DNA of 64,000 nt from Thiomonas bhubaneswarensis (lineage in GTDB: Bacteria > Pseudomonadota > Gammaproteobacteria > Burkholderiales > Burkholderiaceae_C), in assembly GCF_001418255.1 (NCBI RefSeq), contig NZ_LIPV01000007.1, forward strand, positions 62,001-126,000. The letters are read 5' to 3'. Position 1 is the stretch's first letter; the number at the start of each line of letters is the position of its first letter. Both the position numbers and the translations under genes were made by a program. This document shows positions 50,460 to 57,897 of this stretch, piece by piece. The notes beneath the pieces were generated by a model. That model had not been told where the DNA came from, searched no databases, and saw nothing but the letters and a program-made list of their open reading frames with translations.

Positions 50460-53400
50460 ATGGCCGTGACCACCATCGGCGTGAAGCTCGACGAACAGAT
50501 TCGTATGCGGCTCAAAGCCGCCGCCGAGGCGAACGGGCGGACGCCTCACTTCGTCGTCAAGCAGTTGATACTGCAGGGTCTCGAACGCCTAGAAAATGGC
50601 GAAAGCCTGGTATCGGAACAGGGCCCAGACAACGCTGGGGAGATCGCAGAGATACCGGACGAGTCTCCCACGGCGTTGGTGCCGTTTCTCGATCTCGCCC
50701 ATGAGGTGCAACCGCAGACGGTACTGCGCGCCGCAGTGACTGCCGCCTATCGTCGCCCGGAGGCCGAATGCGTTCCCGCCTTGTTGTCCCAGGCCAGACT
50801 CCCACCACCTCTTTCGGTAGCGGCACAGCAGACCGCAACGATGCTGGCGACGCGGTTGCGCTCCAAACGCACCCGGGGCATCGTTGAAACGCTTCTGCAG
50901 GAATATGCCCTGTCGAGCCAGGAAGGCATCGCGCTGATGTGCCTCGCCGAAGCCTTGCTGCGCATCCCCGATACCCCGACCCGCGACGCCCTGATACGTG
51001 ACAAGATAGGCGCCGGCAACTGGCAGAACCACCTGGGAAGAGGCCGATCGTTGTTCGTCAACGCCGCCACCTGGGGGCTGCTGCTCACCGGACGTCTGGT
51101 CGCAACCAGCAGTGAAGCGAGCCTGTCGTCCGTGCTCGCGCGTCTGGTCGCCCGTGGCGGCGAGCCTATGGTGCGCGGCGGGGTAAATATCGCGATGCGA
51201 TTGATGGGTGAGCAGTTCGTGCTGGGGCAGACGATCGCCGATGCCCTGGCCAACAGCCGCAAGCGGGAAGCGAAGGGGTTCCGTCATTCCTATGACATGC
51301 TGGGAGAGGCCGCGGTCACTGCCCATGACGCCGAACGCTACCTGCGCGATTACGAGCAGGCCATCCATGCCATCGGCAAGTCGGCGCAAAGGCGCGGCAT
51401 CTACGATGGCCCGGGCATATCGATCAAGTTGTCGGCACTGCACCCCAGGTACAGCCGGGCGCAACGTCACCGGGTCATGGATGAACTGCTGCCCCGGCTG
51501 GCACATCTGGCACGGCTGGCGCGGCAATACGACATCGGCCTGAACATCGACGCCGAAGAAGCCGACCGCCTCGAACTTTCCCTCGACCTGCTGGAGAGCC
51601 TGTGCTTCGATCCCGTGCTGCAGGGCTGGAACGGCATCGGCTTCGTGGTGCAGGCTTACCAAAAGCGTGCGCCCTTTGTGCTCGATGTGTTGATCGATCT
51701 GGCGCATCGCTCCAAGCGGCGTCTGATGGTGCGTCTGGTCAAGGGAGCCTACTGGGACAGCGAAATCAAGCGCGCACAAATCGACGGCCTCGAAGGATTC
51801 CCGGTGTTCACCCGCAAGGTTCACACCGATGTGTCGTATCTGGCCTGCGCCCGCAAGCTCCTCGAGGCGCCAGAGGCGGTGTTTCCCCAGTTCGCCACAC
51901 ACAACGCGCACACCGTCGCGGCGATCCACGCCATGGCGGGCGAGAACTTCTACGCTGGCCAGTACGAATTCCAGTGTCTGCATGGCATGGGTGAGCCGCT
52001 TTATGAAGAGGTGATCTCTGCCGAAGGTCTGAACCGGCCGTGTCGAATCTACGCCCCGGTCGGCACCCACGAGACGCTGCTCGCCTACCTGGTTCGCCGA
52101 CTGCTCGAGAACGGCGCCAACACCTCCTTCGTTCACAGGATCAACGATCCCTCGGTGAGTCTGGACGAGCTCGTCGCCGACCCCGTCGACATCGCCGAAC
52201 GCATCTCCCCGCTGGGTGCGGGGCATGAGAAGATCGCGCTACCGCGCACACTGTACGGCTCCGAGCGCGACAACTCGGCCGGCTTCGATCTGAGCAACGA
52301 GCAGCGTCTGGGCTCACTCGCGGCGGCTGCGCTGGCTGGCGTCGATGCGACCTGGAAGGCACGACCGATTCTCGCCACCGGCGAGATCGATGGCCCTACG
52401 CGCCCTGCGCGCAACCCGGCGGATCTGCGCGATCAGGTCGGCACCGTTACCGAGGCGCAGCCCGAGCAGATCGATACCGCCGTGACGCTGGCATTGCAGG
52501 CGGCACCGGTCTGGCAGGCCACACCGGCCGCTGACCGTGCCGCGATTCTGCAACGTGCCGCCGAACTGTTCGAGGAGCGCCTGCCCTGGCTGGTCGGCCT
52601 GATCGTGCGCGAAGCCGGGCGCACCCTGCCCGCGGCAATCGGCGAAGTGCGAGAAGCGGTCGATTTCCTGCGCTACTACGCCTCGCAGGTGGCCACGCGC
52701 TTTCACAACGCCGAGCACAGACCGCTCGGACCGATGGTCGCGATCAGTCCGTGGAACTTCCCACTGGCCATCTTCACCGGACAGATCGCCGCGGCGCTGG
52801 CCGCAGGCAATGTCGTGCTCGCCAAACCTGCCGAGGAAACGCCACTCGTCGCTCACTCGGCCGTGCGCCTGCTTCTCGATGCGGGTGTGCCTCCGGGGGC
52901 GCTCCAGCTCTTGCCGGGCGATGGCCGAGTTGGTGCCGCGCTCGTGGGCGATGCCCGCATCCGCGGTGTGTTGTTCACCGGCTCCACGGAAGTGGCGCGA
53001 CTGATCCAGACGCAGCTTGCCTCGCGCCTCGACGCCAAAGGCCTGCCGATTCCGTTGATTGCCGAGACCGGCGGACAGAATGCGATGGTCGTCGACTCCT
53101 CGGCGCTGCCCGAACAGGCCGTGGCCGACATCGTGTCGTCCGCCTTCGATTCAGCAGGCCAGCGCTGTTCTGCCCTGCGGATCTTGCTGGTCCAGGAAGA
53201 CATCGCGCCGCGGCTGCTCGACATGCTGCGTGGCGCAATGGCCGAGCTGGCCATCGGTCGGCCCGACCGGCTCGGCACCGACGTCGGCCCGGTCATCAGC
53301 GCCGAAGCCCGAGACACCATCCTCGCCCATATCGATGCCATGCGCGATAGGGGGCTGACCATCTATTCCCCCGACCTCCCGCCCGAAACGCGCCGAGGCC

Positions 53401-54317
53401 ATTTCGTCGCGCCAACCCTGATCGAGATTCCATCAATCGATGTCCTCGGGCGCGAGGTGTTCGGGCCGGTACTGCATGTGCTGCGCTACCGCAGCAGCGA
53501 ACTCGACGCAGCGATCGACGCCGTGAACGCGCTGGGCTACGCGCTGACCTTCGGCATCCACAGCCGCATCGACGAGACCATCGCTCACGTCACGTCCCGC
53601 ATCAATGCCGGGAACATCTATGTCAATCGCAACATGATCGGTGCCGTGGTCGGCGTGCAGCCCTTCGGCGGACATGCGCGCTCGGGCACCGGTCCAAAGG
53701 CGGGCGGGCCGCTCTATCTGCGCCGCCTGATCGCGCCGTCCTGCCCCCCGTTTCTGCCCTGCGCCGACCAGGCACCCGCCGCACTGGACCTGCTCACCGA
53801 GGCCGCACAGAGCCACGGCATCGACCCGGAAGCGTTGGGCAACTATGCCGTGCAGGCGCCGACATTTGAGCCCATCACCCTGCAAGGCCCGGTCGGCGAG
53901 CAGAACCAGTACGTGCTCAAGCCGCGAGGCGCCCTGCTTTGCCACGCCGACAGCCGCGACGGCCTGTTGCGTCAGGCCGCAGCCGCACTGGCCAGTGGAA
54001 ACCGCGCGTTGCTGTCAGGGCCACATGCCCAGGCCGCTGCAAACATCATTCCCGAGACCCTGGTCGATTGGGTGCGACCGGCCCAGCCCGACGACGCCCC
54101 CGACGCCGCCTTGTATGCAGGCCATCCCGCAGGTCTGCTGACGCTGCAAGCCGAAGTCGCCCATTTCGAACACGCCGTTGTCCCGGTCTTTGCCCTGTCA
54201 CCATGCGACAGCCTGGTCAATGCCGACTATCCGCTCGAACTTCTGCTGCATGAGCAGTCAATCAGCATCAACACGGCCGCCGCCGGCGGGAATGCCAGCC
54301 TCATGGCCATCGGCTGA
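50460..54317 (+). CDS. putA: Trifunctional PutA: proline dehydrogenase, P5C dehydrogenase and DNA-binding repressor
   Basis: 1285 aa. Residues 1-45 form a ribbon-helix-helix domain (TTIGVKLDEQIRMRLKAAAE, with the DNA-contacting Lys9). The FAD-linked proline dehydrogenase spans about 180-560 and the aldehyde dehydrogenase about 590-1080, with Glu869 (ETGGQN) and catalytic Cys903 (GQRCSALR). It converts proline to glutamate in two steps with channelling, and in the absence of proline represses transcription. The length and the C-terminal extra domain match E. coli-type PutA (1320 aa). Confidence 0.96.
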   Translation: MAVTTIGVKLDEQIRMRLKAAAEANGRTPHFVVKQLILQGLERLENGESLVSEQGPDNAGEIAEIPDESPTALVPFLDLAHEVQPQTVLRAAVTAAYRRPEAECVPALLSQARLPPPLSVAAQQTATMLATRLRSKRTRGIVETLLQEYALSSQEGIALMCLAEALLRIPDTPTRDALIRDKIGAGNWQNHLGRGRSLFVNAATWGLLLTGRLVATSSEASLSSVLARLVARGGEPMVRGGVNIAMRLMGEQFVLGQTIADALANSRKREAKGFRHSYDMLGEAAVTAHDAERYLRDYEQAIHAIGKSAQRRGIYDGPGISIKLSALHPRYSRAQRHRVMDELLPRLAHLARLARQYDIGLNIDAEEADRLELSLDLLESLCFDPVLQGWNGIGFVVQAYQKRAPFVLDVLIDLAHRSKRRLMVRLVKGAYWDSEIKRAQIDGLEGFPVFTRKVHTDVSYLACARKLLEAPEAVFPQFATHNAHTVAAIHAMAGENFYAGQYEFQCLHGMGEPLYEEVISAEGLNRPCRIYAPVGTHETLLAYLVRRLLENGANTSFVHRINDPSVSLDELVADPVDIAERISPLGAGHEKIALPRTLYGSERDNSAGFDLSNEQRLGSLAAAALAGVDATWKARPILATGEIDGPTRPARNPADLRDQVGTVTEAQPEQIDTAVTLALQAAPVWQATPAADRAAILQRAAELFEERLPWLVGLIVREAGRTLPAAIGEVREAVDFLRYYASQVATRFHNAEHRPLGPMVAISPWNFPLAIFTGQIAAALAAGNVVLAKPAEETPLVAHSAVRLLLDAGVPPGALQLLPGDGRVGAALVGDARIRGVLFTGSTEVARLIQTQLASRLDAKGLPIPLIAETGGQNAMVVDSSALPEQAVADIVSSAFDSAGQRCSALRILLVQEDIAPRLLDMLRGAMAELAIGRPDRLGTDVGPVISAEARDTILAHIDAMRDRGLTIYSPDLPPETRRGHFVAPTLIEIPSIDVLGREVFGPVLHVLRYRSSELDAAIDAVNALGYALTFGIHSRIDETIAHVTSRINAGNIYVNRNMIGAVVGVQPFGGHARSGTGPKAGGPLYLRRLIAPSCPPFLPCADQAPAALDLLTEAAQSHGIDPEALGNYAVQAPTFEPITLQGPVGEQNQYVLKPRGALLCHADSRDGLLRQAAAALASGNRALLSGPHAQAAANIIPETLVDWVRPAQPDDAPDAALYAGHPAGLLTLQAEVAHFEHAVVPVFALSPCDSLVNADYPLELLLHEQSISINTAAAGGNASLMAIG

Positions 54318-54460
54318 ATCGCGCATCCAAAGCGTGGAACGCATTCCCAAGGCCCAGGCAGCTGCCCATGCCGTGATCGGAACAATATCCGCAATCTACA
54401 GGCAAACACGCCAGCTCGTCGGACCAGGCAAAACCCGCGAGCAGGTTTCGGACTTCCAGA

Positions 54461-54504
54461 AAAGAAAAATCCCAAGTCACATCAATAACTTGGGATCATT
54501 TTTT
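54461..54504. terminator. Bidirectional terminator at the left junction, originally of tRNA-Ser
   Basis: ATCCCAAGT (54469-54477) and ACTTGGGAT (54488-54496) make a 9-bp stem. A-rich sequence on the left and T-rich on the right give a U tract on both strands. Being chromosomal and just outside the 15-bp core, it is probably the native terminator of tRNA-Ser before the element inserted; it can also end putA transcription. Confidence 0.75.
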
Positions 54505-54517
54505 GGCGGAGAGAGGG
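54503..54517. repeat. attL-type core, left copy of the 15-bp tRNA-Ser 3'-end repeat
   Basis: TTGGCGGAGAGAGGG is identical to bases 62951-62965, where it forms the 3' end (CCCTCTCTCCGCCA complement) of the intact tRNA-Ser. The next base on either side differs. This is the footprint of integrase-mediated insertion into a tRNA gene. Confidence 0.88.
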
Positions 54518-54637
54518 AAAGCCAAACCTTCGTTCGCACCTGTCCGCACCGCTCCACATATCCCTAGTAAATCCAGACACTTACAGCGCAGACTGTCCGC
54601 ACCAATCCGCAAGAATCCCCTACAATCCGCGTCAACG

Positions 54638-54659
54638 GGTAAGACCGCCGGTAAGACCG
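54638..54659 (+). repeat. Tandem GGTAAGACCG boxes, left end
   Basis: Two copies of GGTAAGACCG at 54638-54647 and 54650-54659, 12-bp period, between the left core and the integrase gene. Two more copies with the same period and orientation lie near the right end. Position and tandem form suggest arm-type integrase binding sites. Confidence 0.6.
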
Positions 54660-54681
54660 GCGAAGTTGGCGGAGTGTGGAC

Positions 54682-55890
54682 ATGGCGACGAAATTGCACA
54701 TCCTTTCAGCGCGCAAGGTGGAGACCGCAGGGCCGGGTTTTCACAGCGATGGCGGCAACTTGTATCTGCGCGTTCGAGACTCGAACTCACGCGCCTGGGT
54801 GTTCCGATACAAGGCCGCAGGCAACGTGCGGGAGATCGGCCTGGGGCCGCTGCACACCCGTTCGCTGGCAGAGGCCCGCGATGTGGCAGAGGCGATGCGC
54901 AAAGCGGTTGCTGCTGGCACCGATCCCGCCGATGTGATCCGCCCGCAGGAGGCGCAGGCACCCGGCAAGACGTTCGAGCAGTGCGCCACCGAGCTGATCG
55001 AGGCCAAGCGCCCCGGCTGGAAGAACGCCAAGCATGCGCAGCAGTGGGGTAACACCCTACGCGACTACGCCTTTCCCGCCATTGGCAACAAGCTGCCTGC
55101 CGAGATCAGCCTGGCTGACGTGAAAGCGATCCTGCTGCCGATGTGGGCAACCAAGACCGAGACCGCACAGCGCGTGCGAGGCCGCATCGAGGCGGTGCTG
55201 GACTACGCCGCCGTGCATGGCCTGTGCGACGGCACGCGCAACCCGGCAAGATGGAAAGGCACGCTCGACAAGGTGCTGCCCGCGCCGCGCAAAGTCACCA
55301 AGCCTGAGCATCACGCCGCAGCGCCTTATCAGGACGTTCCCCGCATCATGGCCGCGCTGGCAGAGAAAACGCACGTGTCCGCGCTGTGCTTGCAGTTCAT
55401 CGTCTTGACGGCTGCGCGCAGTGGCGAGGCCAGAGGCGCGCGATGGGATGAGTTCGACTTGGACGCAGCGACTTGGACGATCCCGGCACACCGCATGAAG
55501 GCGGCAAGGCCGCACCGCGTGCCGCTGTCAGCGCCAGCAATCGAGATCATCAACACGATGACCGCGCTGCGCCGCCCTGGGGTTGACCTGGTGTTCCCCG
55601 GCGGCAGGGATAGCCTGCTGTCAGATGTTGCCGTCAACAAGACCCTGCACAGCATCGCGCCCGATGTGACTGCGCACGGCTTCAGATCGTCATTCCGTGT
55701 CTGGTGCGAGGAGCAGACCAGCTACCCGCGCAGCGTGACCGAGGCCGCGCTGGCGCACGTCAATGCCGACCGGGTAGAGGCCGCCTATCAACGATCTGAC
55801 CTGTTCGAGCGACGCCGGGAATTGATGCGCGCATGGGCCGACTTCTGCACCGGCACCGGCAAGATCATTCACCTGGTGAGCGCGGCATGA
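54682..55890 (+). CDS. int: P4-type tyrosine integrase
   Basis: 402 aa. An N-terminal DUF4102-like arm-binding domain (about 1-85; DGGNLYLRVRDSNSRAWVFRY), a core-binding domain (about 95-200) and a catalytic domain are present. Catalytic residues are visible: Arg in ARSGEARGARW, His-x-x-Arg in HGFRSSFRVW, the second His in LAHVNADRVEAAYQRSD and Tyr of the same motif. It would recombine the tRNA-Ser 3' end with the circular element. ATG 54682 follows GGAG by 7 nt. Confidence 0.95.
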   Translation: MATKLHILSARKVETAGPGFHSDGGNLYLRVRDSNSRAWVFRYKAAGNVREIGLGPLHTRSLAEARDVAEAMRKAVAAGTDPADVIRPQEAQAPGKTFEQCATELIEAKRPGWKNAKHAQQWGNTLRDYAFPAIGNKLPAEISLADVKAILLPMWATKTETAQRVRGRIEAVLDYAAVHGLCDGTRNPARWKGTLDKVLPAPRKVTKPEHHAAAPYQDVPRIMAALAEKTHVSALCLQFIVLTAARSGEARGARWDEFDLDAATWTIPAHRMKAARPHRVPLSAPAIEIINTMTALRRPGVDLVFPGGRDSLLSDVAVNKTLHSIAPDVTAHGFRSSFRVWCEEQTSYPRSVTEAALAHVNADRVEAAYQRSDLFERRRELMRAWADFCTGTGKIIHLVSAA

Positions 55891-55943
55891 GGCATTCGGC
55901 CAGCACGCCGGTTATCTTGCGTTCGGTTTTGCACCCGATTTTC

Positions 55944-55961
55944 CGGGGTAACTTCACCCCG
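55944..55961. other. Small hairpin in the leader downstream of int
   Basis: CGGGGT-aacttc-ACCCCG forms a 6-bp stem in the 167-bp gap between int and the next gene. No T tract follows, so it is not a clear terminator. Nothing else was recognised in this gap. Confidence 0.3.
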
Positions 55962-56057
55962 AACCGATCCCGGCGGTTTTCCGGGAAAGGCGGGCCGCGC
56001 GGCGCACACACACCGCGCAGCCCTGACCACAACGCAACCTCTAAGGAGGTTCACATC

Positions 56058-56234
56058 ATGGCTGAACAAGACCATATCACCACGGAAACCGAGAAGCGGC
56101 TGTTCTCCATTCGCAATCTCGCTCTCGGAGCAAATGCGCTGATCCGCGCGCACCATGACTACGACCAGAGCGATGATCTTGTCGCAGCGGTTGAGTTGCT
56201 TGCGCGCATCGCTGGGGAGGCCTGCCATGCTTAA
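56058..56234 (+). CDS. Hypothetical small protein of the element
   Basis: 58 aa, no recognised family. It has a perfect AAGGAGGT ribosome site 8 nt before the ATG, which strongly supports translation. The predicted protein is acidic and helical (TETEKRLFSIRNLALGANALIRAHHDYD) and could be a small regulatory or partner protein. It overlaps the next gene by 8 bp. Confidence 0.65.
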   Translation: MAEQDHITTETEKRLFSIRNLALGANALIRAHHDYDQSDDLVAAVELLARIAGEACHA

Positions 56235-56481
56235 GAGCGAACTCGGACTCGACGATGATCTGACAGCGGAAGAACTGGCAATTCGCATGCGCGGCGTCAA
56301 GCGGATCGAGTATTACGCGGCATGCGACCGCGTGCTGGCAGACGGCACAAAGGTGATTCAGTCGCCCCTTACCGGGCCGTTCCAACACGCAGAAGATGCT
56401 CGGAATGCAGCCAAAAATGCCCGCCTGCCCGCTGATGCAGTGACCGGCGTTTACATCGGCGAAATGCACTTTTTCCGCTGA
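56227..56481 (+). CDS. Hypothetical small protein of the element
   Basis: 84 aa, no recognised family. It starts inside the end of the preceding gene, indicating coupling. The C-terminal part (GPFQHAEDARNAAKNARLPADAVTGVYIGEMHFF) has alternating helix and strand character. Function unknown. Confidence 0.55.
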   Translation: MLKSELGLDDDLTAEELAIRMRGVKRIEYYAACDRVLADGTKVIQSPLTGPFQHAEDARNAAKNARLPADAVTGVYIGEMHFFR

Positions 56482-56574
56482 CCCTTTTCGCCCCGGCCTA
56501 GGCCCTGCCTGATCCGCAGTGCCGAAAAGCGCATTGCCCGTGTGCCTGGCCTGGGCACTTCTACCGGGTGCGCG

Positions 56575-57171
56575 ATGGGCAATCGCATGAATCAAACCAG
56601 ACGGGCCAGTCCACGGGCCGCAAAAAATCAAAAGACTTTGAGTGCGCTCGACTTGGCCGTCGATCTGGCGCACCGAATGTTTCCCGATGATGTCGTGATG
56701 CAGCGCGCTACGCACCCCGATATTGTGTCCAGCTTGGAGCGTGACGCGATGGCGGGCCGCATCACCCTGCGCCGTGTCGCAAATGGGGTTCGCGTGTCAG
56801 CGCAAGACATCTCCCGATCGGGGAATGCATGGTTTGTGCTTTTCGGTCTGACCGCTGACGAGTTTTCGGAATGGGCGGCGCAAGCTGTTGCATGGCCTGA
56901 GCCGTTAGAGCCAGAGAAGCCAGACGGAGAAAACCTCTCGGCCCGCGACGCCGACATCGTGGCGTTCATCCGCAAGTGCATAGGGCAACGGCAGCGGGAT
57001 TACATCAAGCGCGCCGCCGCGCACTTCAGATTGGCTGATTCCACGATTCGAAAAATCTGGTATGCAGGCAGGTCAGAGGAAGAATCCAGACATGACAAGG
57101 CCAGCACCCCCAGAATGCCCAGCAGCCCATTTCAATCTGCGTTCAAGCAGCCGAAAAAACCGACTCGCTAA
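56575..57171 (+). CDS. Hypothetical protein with possible C-terminal helix-turn-helix
   Basis: 198 aa. The N-terminus is basic, the middle unknown, and the segment DYIKRAAAHFRLADSTIRKIWYAGR (about 150-175) looks like a helix-turn-helix, suggesting DNA binding. Starts at 56575 or 56587 are both possible without a strong ribosome site. A short GTGCC/GGCAC hairpin lies just upstream. Its stop codon falls in the first of the phased CGCTA boxes. Confidence 0.6.
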   Translation: MGNRMNQTRRASPRAAKNQKTLSALDLAVDLAHRMFPDDVVMQRATHPDIVSSLERDAMAGRITLRRVANGVRVSAQDISRSGNAWFVLFGLTADEFSEWAAQAVAWPEPLEPEKPDGENLSARDADIVAFIRKCIGQRQRDYIKRAAAHFRLADSTIRKIWYAGRSEEESRHDKASTPRMPSSPFQSAFKQPKKPTR

Positions 57172-57254
57172 TGAATCGCTACCGAGGCGCTATTGCCCTG
57201 CAAGCCGCGTCATTGCTTGATTTTCGATAGCGAGTTGCGCGCACCGCGGTAGCG
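57166..57254. promoter_or_regulatory. Helically phased CGCTA/TAGCG boxes upstream of the alpA-like gene
   Basis: CGCTA begins at 57166, 57177 and 57188, exactly 11 bp apart. Its complement TAGCG begins at 57228 and 57250, 22 bp apart. Longer arms pair: CGCTACCG near 57177 with CGGTAGCG near 57247. They occupy the 127-bp gap before the AlpA-type gene, fitting a multi-site operator or activator region. Confidence 0.55.
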
Positions 57255-57298
57255 CGCTCAAAGTTCATCGCATATTCAACTCGTTTCGAGAAAATGCG

Positions 57299-57571
57299 AT
57301 GCAAACCAAACCCGTTCACCCCGTCAAAAATCCCCATGCACGCCGCCCGCAGCGCGTTGCTCCCGCCACCGAAAACATTCATCCTGACAGCCTCATTCGG
57401 CTGCATCAAATTCTCGGCCTGAACGGCGCTCCTCCGCTGCTGGCCTGTGGGCGAACCCAGTTCTACGCCTGGGTGAAGGAAGGCCGCTTGCCACCACCTC
57501 GAAAAGTGGGACATGCGTCATTTTGGCGCGCTGGCGACATCCTCGAAGCGCTGCAGCGCCTGGGGGCCTGA
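57299..57571 (+). CDS. AlpA-type helix-turn-helix regulator
   Basis: 90 aa. The C-terminal half ACGRTQFYAWVKEGRLPPPRKVGHASFWRAGDILEALQRLG matches the AlpA/excisionase-like winged HTH family that controls integrase or early genes in P4-like elements. The N-terminal 40 residues are basic and unconserved. It is followed one base later by the next gene. Confidence 0.82.
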   Translation: MQTKPVHPVKNPHARRPQRVAPATENIHPDSLIRLHQILGLNGAPPLLACGRTQFYAWVKEGRLPPPRKVGHASFWRAGDILEALQRLGA

Positions 57572-57572
57572 G

Positions 57573-57884
57573 ATGACGCAAGCCGCCGATGAAGCATGCC
57601 GTTTGGCGATTGAGCGTGAGGCGCAGGATTTGCGCCGTTCGCCTGGCGTCAGCATCAGCGACGCAGCCGAATGGCCTGCGTTGCGTGACCTGCTGCGCAG
57701 CGCTCGCGTAGCGATTGCCGAGAGCATCCCAGCGACGTTTGAACACGAGGGCGCAACCTACCGCCTAACCGTGATCCCATGGCGTCTGGGGGTGCGAGTC
57801 TTTGGCCTTTCTGGCGACGGTGAACCGCTTTTCCAGAGCGTGGTCAATTCGAGCGCCGAACTCGGGCATCAGTCCGATGCTTGA
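57573..57884 (+). CDS. Hypothetical protein of the element
   Basis: 103 aa, no recognised family. The start overlaps no neighbour: AlpA-type stop at 57571, ATG at 57573. The sequence has a helical N-terminus and a beta-rich C-terminal part (THEGATYRLTVIPWRLGVRVFGL-like run). Its end overlaps possible starts of the primase gene, implying co-translation. Confidence 0.6.
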   Translation: MTQAADEACRLAIEREAQDLRRSPGVSISDAAEWPALRDLLRSARVAIAESIPATFEHEGATYRLTVIPWRLGVRVFGLSGDGEPLFQSVVNSSAELGHQSDA

Positions 57885-57897
57885 GGCGCGGGGCTCT

